Positions 15,442 through 23,517 of a stretch of DNA of 44,837 nt are shown here, piece by piece. This DNA comes from Polyangiaceae bacterium (GTDB lineage Bacteria > Myxococcota_A > Polyangia > Polyangiales > Polyangiaceae): positions 1 to 44,837 of the forward strand of contig JALHPN010000051.1 of the NCBI GenBank assembly GCA_022842465.1, in the 5' to 3' direction. The stretch's first letter is position 1, and the number at the start of each line of letters is the position of its first letter. The notes under the pieces are model-generated. The model did no database searches and was not told the DNA's origin. It saw only the letters and a program-made list of their open reading frames with translations. The position numbers and the translations under genes were made by a program.

Positions 15442-16596
15442 TCATGTCCCTCCGGACGAGGCGCCGGAGGCGGGCGTCGCGGCGCCCTGCTGGGCGGCGA
15501 CCTGGAGCTTGCGGATCGCCTCGTAGCGCGGCTGATCCGGCAGCCACGCGGGGAACGTGTCGTTCACGCGGCGCGGGCGCGTCTCGCTGATGGCCTGGTA
15601 GTAGCCGTTGATCGCCTCGTTCTCGGACTCGAGGGCGAAGTCGCCTGTGCCCTGGCGCGTGAACATGACGTACTTGAACACCGCCTCCTGGTTCGCGTGG
15701 AGCCACTTCGCCTCCGCCGTCGCGTTGGGCGCCGCGATGCACGCGTTGTAGGCCGTCACCGGCGCGATGGCCGCCCGCTGCCCGCCGGCGGTCGCCTCCT
15801 CGACGAGCTTCGTCGAATAGCACTCACGGATCTGGCTGTAGGGGAGGAGGCAGTAGTAGTGGCTCTGGATGTCGAGCCAACCCGCGACGGACGTGCGCGC
15901 GTTCTTGAGGCAGTCGTTGCGGACCTCGTTCGAGACCTTGTTGTAGCCGCTCGTGCCGAACTGCTGCTTGAGCGCGAGCATCGCGGTCTTCACCGTGGCC
16001 GCGTCCATCGTCACGTTGACGCTGCGCGGCGGCCCCTGGGTGACGGGCTGGATCGCGCCGCCGTTCACCGGCGCCGGACGCGGACCCGGGGAGCCGACCC
16101 AGGAGCGGAGCCCCTGCCCGTTCGCATCGAGCCCGATCACGACGGCGCTGAAGCCGAGGCCGCCCGTCGGGTTGATCTCGACGTGGCAGAGCTGGTCGGG
16201 GTCCGTGGTCTCCACCTTGTCGAAGGCGAACTTCTCCGCGTCGACGCACTTCCACGGCGTGTTGGTGAACCACCCGTAGACCTGCGTCGGCGTCTTGTTC
16301 ATCGCCGGGCCGTACGCGTCGCCCTCGACGGACAACGGATCGTTGCCGGTCGACACGCGCTTGTAGCGCGTCGTGCCTGCGCGATCCTTGAAATGGAACG
16401 TCCAGCCCCCGCCGGACGGGCCCCACGTCTGTTCCATCTCCCCCATCACGAAGCCGGTCGGAACTCCGACGGTCGCGGCGCCCTCCGAGGAGCCGGCGTC
16501 GTCGTCCACCACCGTGGCGCAGCCCGCGCCGAGGGAGCCGAGGACGAACAGCGCGGCGAGCGAGGAGAGGGACGTGAGCGGGCGCAGCGAACGCAT
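15442..16596 (-). CDS. Hypothetical lipoprotein co-transcribed with the esterase
   Basis: 384 residues; family not recognised. The lipoprotein signal is LAALFVLGSLGAGC, with an Asp/Ser/Gly-rich tether after it (ATVVDDDAGSSEGA). The mature protein has a Trp/Phe-rich N-terminal domain (GWTFHFKDRAGTTRYKRVS, VYGWFTNTPWKCVDA) and a helical C-terminal half (LPYSQIRECYSTKLVEEA, HANQEAVFKYVMFTRQG), with Cys residues near CHVEINPTG, NDCLKNA and YYCLL. The start at 16596 is supported by GGAA upstream and by the signal peptide; a longer open frame upstream lacks both. It is the first gene of a two-gene operon with the esterase and is divergent from the P450-like gene. A shared envelope or extracellular substrate is plausible but unproven. 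Confidence 0.82.
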   Translation of the reverse strand: MRSLRPLTSLSSLAALFVLGSLGAGCATVVDDDAGSSEGAATVGVPTGFVMGEMEQTWGPSGGGWTFHFKDRAGTTRYKRVSTGNDPLSVEGDAYGPAMNKTPTQVYGWFTNTPWKCVDAEKFAFDKVETTDPDQLCHVEINPTGGLGFSAVVIGLDANGQGLRSWVGSPGPRPAPVNGGAIQPVTQGPPRSVNVTMDAATVKTAMLALKQQFGTSGYNKVSNEVRNDCLKNARTSVAGWLDIQSHYYCLLPYSQIRECYSTKLVEEATAGGQRAAIAPVTAYNACIAAPNATAEAKWLHANQEAVFKYVMFTRQGTGDFALESENEAINGYYQAISETRPRRVNDTFPAWLPDQPRYEAIRKLQVAAQQGAATPASGASSGGT

Positions 16597-16986
16597 GACG
16601 GGGGTTCCTTCCGAGCGATGAGGTGTGCGCCGATGAAGGTGCAGCCGTCGTGCCTCGGCCCGCGACGGCGCGGACCACGCGTCCTGTGAGGAGGAGGGGC
16701 GGGATCGACGGATCTGTGCAGACTGCACCCTGCGGGGTCCGCGCGATCCGTGAGCTCTCCCCGGGATCCACGGACGCCCGCGGGCGCGGGCTCGAGGAGC
16801 ACGCGGACTCGAAGCCACGGGGGTCCTTCCCATGCTCTCGCGACGGACGCGGCCCCGGAGCCCCCCGCGCCGCGTGTCCTTCTCACGGGTTGCGACGCGC
16901 GGCGCGCGGGCACGGCGGTTGCGCATGGTTGCTCACATCGGAGACGCGCCGCTCTCCCTGATCCGAACCCGAGCCGGAAGCCGACC
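16597..16986. promoter_or_regulatory. 390-bp divergent spacer with a GTGCAG-A-CTGCAC palindrome
   Basis: The region separates the lipoprotein/esterase operon from the P450-like gene, and no convincing gene is seen in it. A perfect 6-1-6 palindrome (GTGCAG A CTGCAC, 16716-16728) is the most regular element and could be an operator for either side. GGAAG before 16987 is the P450 ribosome-binding site. No clear -35/-10 pair stands out. Confidence 0.4.
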
Positions 16987-18537
16987 ATGAAATGCCCGTT
17001 CGACCACGCCGCTCTCTCTCCCTCGATCACCAAGGCCACCGCGGAGCCCTCGTGCCCCGTCACCGGCACGAAGGCAGCGTCGGGGGGCGACCTCGGTCGT
17101 CGTTCCATGCTCGGCCTCCTCACGGCCGGCCTCGGCAGCATGTTCGTCGGCCTGCCCGGCTGCATGACCGTGGGCGCCGAGGAAGAGGGCAGCCAGGCAG
17201 GTGCTCAGTCCGCCACGAGCTTCCTCGCGCAGTACGACGCGATCGGCGGGGGGGGTGCGAACATCACACCGCAGCAAATCGGGGCCAAGGGCCAGCTCGT
17301 GAGCGACTGGGTCAACCGGAGGCCACTCGCGCTCTTCAAGGAGCTCCGTGACGCGCGGCGTCCCGTGCTGCAGACCGCGTCCTTCAAGACGCCGGTGCCC
17401 ACGCTCGTCGCCTTCCACGCCGACGTCGTCGACATCATCGACTCGAACACTGACTTCACCGTAGAGCCCTACAGGGCGGAGGCGGAGCTCGCGCTCGACT
17501 GGTTCACGCTCGCCGACGCGAACACCGCGCGTCACGACGAAGAGAAGGCGCTGTTCATGCGGGCGGTCACGCCCGAGAGCGCGGAAGCACATCGTTCGAT
17601 CGTGCGCCGCCACGCGGAGGCGCTTGTGGCCGCCGGCAAGAGCGGCGGACAGATCGACGTCGTGCGCGCGCTCGGCCAGCCCCTCCCCGTGAAGATCATC
17701 CACGAGTACTTCGGCATTCCGAGTGGCGAGGCCTCTGGCCCCACGACGGAGGAGATGCACGAGTGGATCGGGGCGATGTTCCGCAACTTCTTCCTGAACC
17801 TGGGCGGGCGCGACCAGGCCGTCGTCGACGCGGGCCGTGAGGCCGGCGAGAAGCTCCTCGCCCACGTGCAGGCGACCGTGGCGGCCCGGAAGCGCCAGCT
17901 CGCCGCGCAGCCCGTGCCGACCGACATCCTCGGCAAGTTCCTCGTCCTCCAGCGGGACCCGCAGAACGCGCAGATCCTCTCGGACGACCGCATCGCGAAG
18001 AACATGATCGGGATCATCGCGGGCGCGGGCGCCGGCACCGTCGCGAAGGCGATCGCGAACATCATGGATGTCCTCACCGACCCGAAGTGGGGGACGGGCT
18101 CGCAGTCGCCCTGGCAACGCACGGTTCGCGCAGCGCGGACCGACAACACGACGGAGCTCTGGAAGCTCGCGCGAGAGGCGCTCCGCTTCAACCCGCAGGG
18201 CGTTGCGATCGCTCGTCTCTGCACGACGCCGACGACGATCGGCGGCGTGACGATTCCGAAGGACCAGGTGGTGCTCGCGTCGACGCTCAGCGCGATGCAC
18301 GACCCGGCTGTGTTCAAGAACCCCGACGAGTTCAGCACCGACGCGGACCACCGCAAGGCGGAGGACTACCTCCACATGGGCGCCCGTCGCTACGAGTGCC
18401 TCGGCAAGCACCTGGCGCCCGTCGAGATCTCCGAGGCCGTGCGCGCCCTCGCGCGCCTCCCGAACCTCCGCCGCGGCGCCGGCAAGCTGGAGTACGTAGC
18501 GGTCTACCCGAGCTCCTTCGTCCTCGAGCACGGCTGA
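16987..18537 (+). CDS. Cytochrome P450-like haem protein with a twin-arginine signal
   Basis: 516 residues. The C-terminal half carries P450 landmarks: ExxR in LAREALRFNP (Glu397-Arg400), the following VVLASTLSAMHDPAVFKNPD meander and a Cys-ligand loop HMGARRYECLGKHLAPVEI (Cys471). The ligand loop is atypical: the canonical FGxGxHxCxG Phe, second Gly and His/Arg are Met, Arg and Tyr. The I-helix reads IIAGAGAGTVAKA, with no acid before the Thr (about 351), suggesting a peroxygenase or isomerase-like reaction rather than an O2-activating monooxygenase. The N-terminus has two Cys-Pro motifs (KCPFDH, SCPVTG), then LGRRSMLGLL plus a hydrophobic run ending LPGC (Cys59), a Tat-like, possibly lipoprotein, signal. 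Export of a P450 would be unusual. The substrate is unknown. Confidence 0.78.
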   Translation: MKCPFDHAALSPSITKATAEPSCPVTGTKAASGGDLGRRSMLGLLTAGLGSMFVGLPGCMTVGAEEEGSQAGAQSATSFLAQYDAIGGGGANITPQQIGAKGQLVSDWVNRRPLALFKELRDARRPVLQTASFKTPVPTLVAFHADVVDIIDSNTDFTVEPYRAEAELALDWFTLADANTARHDEEKALFMRAVTPESAEAHRSIVRRHAEALVAAGKSGGQIDVVRALGQPLPVKIIHEYFGIPSGEASGPTTEEMHEWIGAMFRNFFLNLGGRDQAVVDAGREAGEKLLAHVQATVAARKRQLAAQPVPTDILGKFLVLQRDPQNAQILSDDRIAKNMIGIIAGAGAGTVAKAIANIMDVLTDPKWGTGSQSPWQRTVRAARTDNTTELWKLAREALRFNPQGVAIARLCTTPTTIGGVTIPKDQVVLASTLSAMHDPAVFKNPDEFSTDADHRKAEDYLHMGARRYECLGKHLAPVEISEAVRALARLPNLRRGAGKLEYVAVYPSSFVLEHG

Positions 18538-18604
18538 AGCCGGGCGGAAGGCCCCCGACCCTTTACGCGGGCTCCCGCGCGCGATAAGCGCGAGGGAGAG
18601 CCCC

Positions 18605-20530
18605 GTGAGTTATCTGGTCCTTGCGCGCAAGTACCGGCCGCAGTCCTTCGAGGACCTCGTCGGCCAGGAGCACGTCACACAGACGCTCGCGAATGCGATC
18701 GCGCAGGACCGGGTCGCCCACGCGTTCCTGTTCACGGGCGTTCGCGGCGTCGGCAAGACGACGAGCGCGCGGATCCTGGCGAAGTGCCTGAACTGCCTCG
18801 GCGCCGATGGGCAGAGTAAGGGGCCGACGGCGACTCCGTGTCAGACATGCGCCGCGTGCACGGAGATCGCGGCGGGCACGGACATGGACGTCCAGGAGAT
18901 CGACGGCGCGAGCTACAACGGCGTCGACGAGGTCCGGCGCCTCCAGGAGGGTCTCGCCTTCCGACCTGCGCGGGACAGGCACAAGCTCTACATCGTGGAC
19001 GAGGTCCACATGCTCTCGAACGCGGCATGGAACGCGTTCCTCAAGACGCTCGAGGAGCCGCCGCCGCATGTGAAGTTCATCTTCGCGACGACGGAGGTGC
19101 ACAAGGTCCCGGTCACGATCCTGAGCCGGTGCCAGCGCTACGACTTCAAGCTCGTGTCCGCGAAGACGCTCGCAAAGCACATCGACGAAGTGCTCGCCGC
19201 GGAGAAGATCGTGGCGGAGGAGTCGGCGGTCTCGGTCGTCGCGAGGGAGGCTGCCGGCTCCGTTCGCGACGCGATGAGCCTCCTCGATCAGGTCATCGCC
19301 TTCAGCGGGGACAAGGTCAGCGGGGAGGACGTCGCACGTGTGCTCGGCGTCGCCGATCGCCAGGTCCTCCACCAGCTCACGAGCGCGATCCTCGCCGGAG
19401 ACGCCGCCAGCGCGCTCACGACGATCGACGCGGTCGCGCGGCAGGGCATGGATCTGGTGCACCTCTCGCGCGACCTCCTCCGGCACCTCCGAAACCTCGT
19501 CGTCGCGAAGGTGTGCTCCGATGCGCAGGCACGCGAGCTCCTCGACCTTGCCGACGCGGAGATCGCCGACGTCCTCGCCCTCGCGCAGAAGACGGACGCC
19601 GACGACCTCTCGCGGCTCTTCCAGGGGCTCTCCAAGGGCTACGACGAGATCGTCAAGTCCGGACAGGTGCGCTCCGCGCTCGAGATGACGATCGTGCGGC
19701 TCGCGCGGCGTCCGGTGCTGCTCCCGCTCGACGAGCTGCTCGCGCGGCTCGGGGAGCTCGAGAAGCGCCTCGCGACGGGCGCGCCTCCGCCCACGAGGGG
19801 CGGCGCAGGGGGCGGCGGTGGGGGGCGTACGACGACGACCCCTCCGTCGGCGACCCCGTACGGGGGCCCGCCAGGCGTCGCCGGGACGGGCGCAGGCGGC
19901 GGCGTCGCGAAGGTCGACAACCCGTTCTCCGTCTTCGAGCCTCCTCGCGCCGTGCTCGAGAAGCAGGCCGCCAGGATGGCCGCGGCCGAGCCGCCGCCTC
20001 CCCCGGCGTCGGCGCCGCGGCTCGTCGCGCAAGGCCACGAAGGCGGCCCGCACGGCGCAACGCAGACGAGCGGAGCCCTCGCGCTCGCGCCCGCGCCCGT
20101 CGTCGTCGTCGCCCCGGTCGACGACGACAAGACGCTGACGTGGCGGAAGATCCTCGAGCGCGTCCGGGCGGTCCGGCCGGCGATCGCGTCGGCGCTCGAG
20201 CTCGCGGCGCCCGTGCAGGTCACGCGCGAGAAGATCGTCCTCGCCTTCGAGCGAGACTCGTTCGAGGACGCGCGCGCGGAGGAGATGGACGCGAGAGCGC
20301 TCGTCGAAGAGCACGGACGCGCGCACTTCGGGGCCCCCACCGAAGTCGTCTTCGAGGTGGCGGCGCGCGGCAGCAAGATCGCGAGCATCGCCTTCATCGA
20401 CGCGGCCAAGCGGAAGGCGGCCGTCCTCGAGGCGCGCGCCGCCGTCGAGCGACACGAGCTCGTCCGCAAGGTCATCACCCTGCTCGACGCGGAGCTCCGC
20501 GAGATCCGCCTGCCGCAGATGGACGACTGA
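18605..20530 (+). CDS. dnaX: DNA polymerase III subunits gamma and tau
   Basis: Clamp-loader ATPase of the replicative polymerase, 641 residues. MSYLVLARKYRPQSFEDLVG is the standard start (GTG codon, GGGAG upstream). The AAA+ domain has Walker A GVRGVGKTT (about 45-53), zinc cysteines 61, 64, 79, 82 and 85, Walker B/DExx IVDEVHMLS, and sensor/arginine-finger region TILSRCQRYDFK. The clamp-loader collar follows to about residue 375. A Pro/Gly/Ala-rich linker (about 395-500) leads to the tau-specific C-terminal domain. No A-rich slippery heptamer is present in the linker, so a frameshifted gamma form like that of E. coli is not supported. It heads the dnaX-ybaB-recR cluster. Confidence 0.97.
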   Translation: MSYLVLARKYRPQSFEDLVGQEHVTQTLANAIAQDRVAHAFLFTGVRGVGKTTSARILAKCLNCLGADGQSKGPTATPCQTCAACTEIAAGTDMDVQEIDGASYNGVDEVRRLQEGLAFRPARDRHKLYIVDEVHMLSNAAWNAFLKTLEEPPPHVKFIFATTEVHKVPVTILSRCQRYDFKLVSAKTLAKHIDEVLAAEKIVAEESAVSVVAREAAGSVRDAMSLLDQVIAFSGDKVSGEDVARVLGVADRQVLHQLTSAILAGDAASALTTIDAVARQGMDLVHLSRDLLRHLRNLVVAKVCSDAQARELLDLADAEIADVLALAQKTDADDLSRLFQGLSKGYDEIVKSGQVRSALEMTIVRLARRPVLLPLDELLARLGELEKRLATGAPPPTRGGAGGGGGGRTTTTPPSATPYGGPPGVAGTGAGGGVAKVDNPFSVFEPPRAVLEKQAARMAAAEPPPPPASAPRLVAQGHEGGPHGATQTSGALALAPAPVVVVAPVDDDKTLTWRKILERVRAVRPAIASALELAAPVQVTREKIVLAFERDSFEDARAEEMDARALVEEHGRAHFGAPTEVVFEVAARGSKIASIAFIDAAKRKAAVLEARAAVERHELVRKVITLLDAELREIRLPQMDD

Positions 20531-20563
20531 CACCGACCGACCCGAGAGACGATCGAGGAGACC

Positions 20564-20887
20564 ATGGCCCAGTTCCGCGGTGGAATGAACGAGCTGATGC
20601 GCCAGGCGGCCCGCCTGCAGCGCAAGATCGACGACACGAAGAAGGCGCACGCCGACAAGGAGGTCGTCGCGACGGCCGTGGGCGACAAGGTGAAGGCGAC
20701 GGCGAGCTACGCCGGCAAGGTCACGCGCGTCGAGATCGACCCCGAGTTCCTGAAGAGCGAGGGCATCGAGCTCGCGCTCGACGGCGTCGTCGCGGCGGTC
20801 AACGCGGCGCTCGAGCAGGCCGACAAGGCGATGAACGCGGAGCTCGAGAAGGTGACCGGCGGCGTGAAGATCCCCGGCATCGGGTGA
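20564..20887 (+). CDS. ybaB: YbaB/EbfC nucleoid-associated protein
   Basis: A 107-residue DNA-binding protein of the YbaB/EbfC family, which forms dimers with tweezer-like helices and is usually encoded between dnaX and recR. Seen: QFRGGMNELMRQAARLQRKI, the strand region VVATAVGDKVKATASYAGKV, EIDPEFLKSEGIELALDGVV and the C-terminal tail KVTGGVKIPGIG. A GAGGAGACC ribosome-binding site precedes the ATG. It lies 33 nt after dnaX, and its stop is 1 nt before the recR start, so it is operonic. Confidence 0.95.
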   Translation: MAQFRGGMNELMRQAARLQRKIDDTKKAHADKEVVATAVGDKVKATASYAGKVTRVEIDPEFLKSEGIELALDGVVAAVNAALEQADKAMNAELEKVTGGVKIPGIG

Positions 20888-20888
20888 C

Positions 20889-21500
20889 GTGCTCACCCCG
20901 AAGGTCAGACGTCTCGTCTCGCTCCTCACGCGCCTGCCCGGCGTGGGGGAGAAGACGGCCCAGCGCTACGTCCTCTATCTCCTGACGACGGATCCGGACG
21001 TCGCGAAGGACCTCGGCGCGGAGCTCGCCACCCTGCACGACGAGCTCCGGCCGTGCGAGCGGTGCGGGAACCTTGCCGAGGTCGTCGTCGGAGAGTCGCC
21101 GGTCCTCTGCACCGTCTGCCGCGACGACAAGCGAGACCCGCGGATCCTCTGCGTCGTCGGGCGCGTCCACGACCTCATGGCGATCGAGCGAACGGGCGCG
21201 ATGCGGGGTCGGTACTTCGTGCTCGGACGCCTCCTGTCGCCCCTCGAGGGGATCGGGCCGGAGGATCTGCCGATCCCGCGCCTCCTCGGACGCATCCGGG
21301 AGGAGGGCGTGACGGAGGTGATCGTCGCGACGCCGCCGAGCGTCGACGGCGAGGCGACGGCGCTCTTCCTCAAGCGCGAGCTCGCGGGCACCGGCGTCGC
21401 GATGACGCGGATCGCGAGCGGGGTGCCGCACGGGGGCGACCTCGAGTACGCCGATCCGATCACGATGGGGCGCGCGCTCGCGGGCCGCCAGACGCTCTGA
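20889..21500 (+). CDS. recR: Recombination protein RecR
   Basis: 203 residues; a component of the RecFOR pathway that loads RecA at gaps. It starts with GTG directly after ybaB (TGA-C-GTG). The helix-hairpin-helix SLLTRLPGVGEKTAQRYVLY is followed by a C4 zinc finger (CERCGN ... CTVC, about 56-78). The Toprim domain contains ILCVVGRVHDLMAIERTG and RYFVLGRLLSPLEGIGPEDL, and the C-terminal part has VATPPSVDGEATALFLKREL and RIASGVPHGGDLEYAD. Length and motifs are complete. Confidence 0.97.
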   Translation: MLTPKVRRLVSLLTRLPGVGEKTAQRYVLYLLTTDPDVAKDLGAELATLHDELRPCERCGNLAEVVVGESPVLCTVCRDDKRDPRILCVVGRVHDLMAIERTGAMRGRYFVLGRLLSPLEGIGPEDLPIPRLLGRIREEGVTEVIVATPPSVDGEATALFLKRELAGTGVAMTRIASGVPHGGDLEYADPITMGRALAGRQTL

Positions 21501-21508
21501 CGATCGGG

Positions 21509-21514
21509 TAAGCT
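21509..21514 (+). promoter_or_regulatory. Candidate -10 element of ridA
   Basis: TAAGCT lies 9 nt before the ridA ATG and 8 nt after the recR stop. No clear Shine-Dalgarno is present, so ridA may have its own leaderless or near-leaderless transcript. Confidence 0.35.
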
Positions 21515-21523
21515 CGGTCGCCG

Positions 21524-21907
21524 ATGAAGCCCACCGCGATCGCCACGACGGATGCCCCCGCCGCCATCGGACCGTACTCGCAGGCCGTCCGCTCCGGGGA
21601 CCTGGTCTTCCTGAGCGGGCAGATCCCGCTCGATCCCAAGACGGGAGCGCTCGTCCAGGACACCATCACGGTCGAGACGGAACGCGTCCTCGAGAACGTC
21701 GCCGCGGTCCTCGCGGCGGCAGGCTGCACGTTCGCGGACGTGCTGAAGACGACGATCTACCTGACGGACCTCGGCGACTTCGCGGCCGTCAACGAGGCCT
21801 ACGGCAAGCGCTTCACCGGGACGCCGCCGGCGAGGGCGACGGTGCAGGTCACGGCGCTCCCGAAGGGTGCGCGGGTGGAGATCGACGCGGTCGCCCGGGT
21901 GCCCTGA
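21524..21907 (+). CDS. ridA: RidA/YjgF/YER057c family enamine/imine deaminase
   Basis: A 127-residue protein that hydrolyses reactive 2-aminoacrylate and related imines produced by PLP enzymes; cytoplasmic trimer. The family features are all present: AAIGPYSQAVRSGDLVFLSG near the N-terminus, VLAAAGCTFADVLKTTIYLT, FAAVNEAYGKRF and the signature PPARATVQVTALPKGARVEI, whose Arg is the key residue contacting the substrate carboxylate. It lies 23 nt after recR with its own -10-like box. The link with replication/repair genes is positional only. Confidence 0.93.
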   Translation: MKPTAIATTDAPAAIGPYSQAVRSGDLVFLSGQIPLDPKTGALVQDTITVETERVLENVAAVLAAAGCTFADVLKTTIYLTDLGDFAAVNEAYGKRFTGTPPARATVQVTALPKGARVEIDAVARVP

Positions 21908-21938
21908 GGTCCCGCTCGCGGCCGTGGCCCCGGGCCAC

Positions 21939-21944
21939 TACCCT
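21939..21944 (+). promoter_or_regulatory. Candidate -10 element of the downstream hypothetical gene
   Basis: TACCCT lies 7 nt before the GTG start at 21952, with no Shine-Dalgarno. This is the weakest member of the start-proximal TAnnnT set. Confidence 0.25.
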
Positions 21945-21951
21945 CGCTTCC

Positions 21952-22608
21952 GTGTCTGGGCCGCCCCGCGTCTACCTCCTCTCCCCCGGACGTCTCGACG
22001 GCCCACGCGCCAAGATGCTCCTCGAGCCCCGCGGCGACGCGGGGCTCCTCGCGCGCCAGCTCCGCACGCGTGAGGGCGCCCCGCTCGGCGACGTCTACGC
22101 GTTCGTGTCGTCGCTCTACTTCCGCGGAAAGCGCGCGTACGCGGCGAAGTTCGCGAGGCCGCCCGAGGATGTGCCGTGGCTCGCGAGCGGCGCGCTCGTC
22201 ATCACGCCGAACCGCGGGCTCGTGCCCGTCACGACGCGCGTGTGCCTCGAGCACCTCGAGGCGTTCGCCGAGACGGACATCGGCGCCGGCGAGCCCGCGT
22301 TCCGGAGGCCCCTCGCGCGGGACGCGGCCGAGCTCGCGCGTTCGCTCGGCGACGTCGGCGACGTCGTCCTCCTCGGGAGCATCGCGAGCACGAAGTACGT
22401 CGAGCCGCTCCTCGAGGTCTTCGGGGAGCGGCTCCTCTTTCCAGCGGCGTTCGTCGGCCGGGGCGACATGAGCCGCGGCGGGCTCCTCCTCCGCGCCGCG
22501 GCCGCGAACGAGGAGCTCGAGATGACTCCCGTCCGCGGCGCTCGGAGGCGAGGCACGCGCCCGCCGAAGCTCCCACCGAAGCCGAAGCTCAGAGCCTCGC
22601 GATCGTGA
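21952..22608 (+). CDS. Conserved-looking hypothetical protein
   Basis: 218 residues, GTG start; family not recognised. The sequence is a compact globular protein without a signal peptide. It starts SGPPRVYLLSPGRLDGPRAK and contains AFVSSLYFRGKRAYAAKFA, ALVITPNRGLVPVTTRVCL, the glycine-rich VVLLGSIASTKYVEPLLEVF and a C-terminal FVGRGDMSRGGLLLRAAAA followed by a basic Pro/Lys tail. The VVLLGSIAS segment could be a nucleotide-binding or Rossmann strand-turn, but nothing more specific is defensible. Its last 20 nt overlap, tail to tail, the end of the lipoprotein gene on the other strand. Confidence 0.78.
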   Translation: MSGPPRVYLLSPGRLDGPRAKMLLEPRGDAGLLARQLRTREGAPLGDVYAFVSSLYFRGKRAYAAKFARPPEDVPWLASGALVITPNRGLVPVTTRVCLEHLEAFAETDIGAGEPAFRRPLARDAAELARSLGDVGDVVLLGSIASTKYVEPLLEVFGERLLFPAAFVGRGDMSRGGLLLRAAAANEELEMTPVRGARRRGTRPPKLPPKPKLRASRS

Positions 22609-23443
22609 GCGTGTCGGACGTGAAGGGGCCCTTCGTCTGCACGTTGAGCGAGCGAGCCCCCGCGCCCGGGGTGCCGTAGGGCTTGTTCGACTCCATCCCC
22701 GGGAAATCGGTCGTGATGATGCGTGCCCGGTTCTGCTCGGTGGTCGAGTTCGAGTCGACGTTGATGGTCAGGATGACCTCGTCGGCCGAGAAGGTCGCCG
22801 GCACGCGGACGATGACGACGTCCTCGCCGGTGACGGTGATCGTCGAGCCCATCGTCGGGTTCGCGCTCACGTCCACCTCGCCGAGGCCGTTGTTGTCCAC
22901 GATCAGGCTCGACACGAAGGGCGCGCCCGAGAACTTGATGTCGCCGTTGCCGAGGCCCACGCGGAGGCGGTGGGGCTTCGCCTCGCTGCCCGCCGGAATC
23001 GTCACCGTCAGGCGCTTGCACCCCGAGGCCGCCCTCGACGACGAGCCATGCTGACCGCCGTTGCCGCAGGAGATCGTCGTCTTCCCTGCCCCTTCGGAGA
23101 TCTGGAAGGTCGCGAGGGCGTCCTGCATCGAGAGCTTCGCCTCGGGCTCGGCATCCGCGCGCGCGACGATGTCGGCCTTCGCGCTGATCGTCGTCGCCGC
23201 AGGATCGAACACGACGGTGATCCCGCCCGTGCCCGTGAGCGGGTTGACGCCGCTGTTGTTGATCTCGATCTCCTCCCCGTCCCAGGCCTTCGAAGCTGTC
23301 TTGGCCGGGACGTTCGGATCCACGAACTCCGGCTGGGTCTTGAACGTGATGCTGTTTCCGGTGGTCGAGACGCTGCAAGCCGACACGGCGAGAGCAGCAA
23401 CCGCGACAACGGCGAGGGGGGCAATCGCGAACGAGCTACGCAT
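22589..23443 (-). CDS. Lipoprotein with adhesin-head/DUF4097-like beta-repeat fold
   Basis: 284 residues. The lipoprotein signal is VVAVAALAVSAC (Cys23). The mature part is almost entirely beta-strand-like with short regular turns (GDIKFSGAPFVSSLIVDNNG, GEVDVSANPTMGSTITVTGE, VVIVRVPATFSADEVILTIN), as in DUF4097/DUF2807 (putative auto-transporter adhesin head, GIN) domains; the assignment is by pattern. An internal CGNGGQ...GC pair may form a disulfide. A GGAGAA ribosome-binding site lies about 6 nt before the ATG. It converges with and overlaps the hypothetical gene on the plus strand by 20 nt. It is probably monocistronic; the acyltransferase stop is 74 nt upstream. Function unknown, probably outer-membrane-attached. 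Confidence 0.82.
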   Translation of the reverse strand: MRSSFAIAPLAVVAVAALAVSACSVSTTGNSITFKTQPEFVDPNVPAKTASKAWDGEEIEINNSGVNPLTGTGGITVVFDPAATTISAKADIVARADAEPEAKLSMQDALATFQISEGAGKTTISCGNGGQHGSSSRAASGCKRLTVTIPAGSEAKPHRLRVGLGNGDIKFSGAPFVSSLIVDNNGLGEVDVSANPTMGSTITVTGEDVVIVRVPATFSADEVILTINVDSNSTTEQNRARIITTDFPGMESNKPYGTPGAGARSLNVQTKGPFTSDTLTIARL

Positions 23444-23517
23444 GATCTTCTCCGGTCAAGCTAGGGCAAACCCGGCCCGTGGAGCGTTGGACGCGCAACA
23501 CGCAGCCGCATTCAAAG

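Noticed and set aside
19790..20000. Programmed frameshift in dnaX producing a short gamma subunit
   Set aside because: The linker has no A-rich slippery heptamer and no stop placed as in E. coli; full-length tau is the only product supported.
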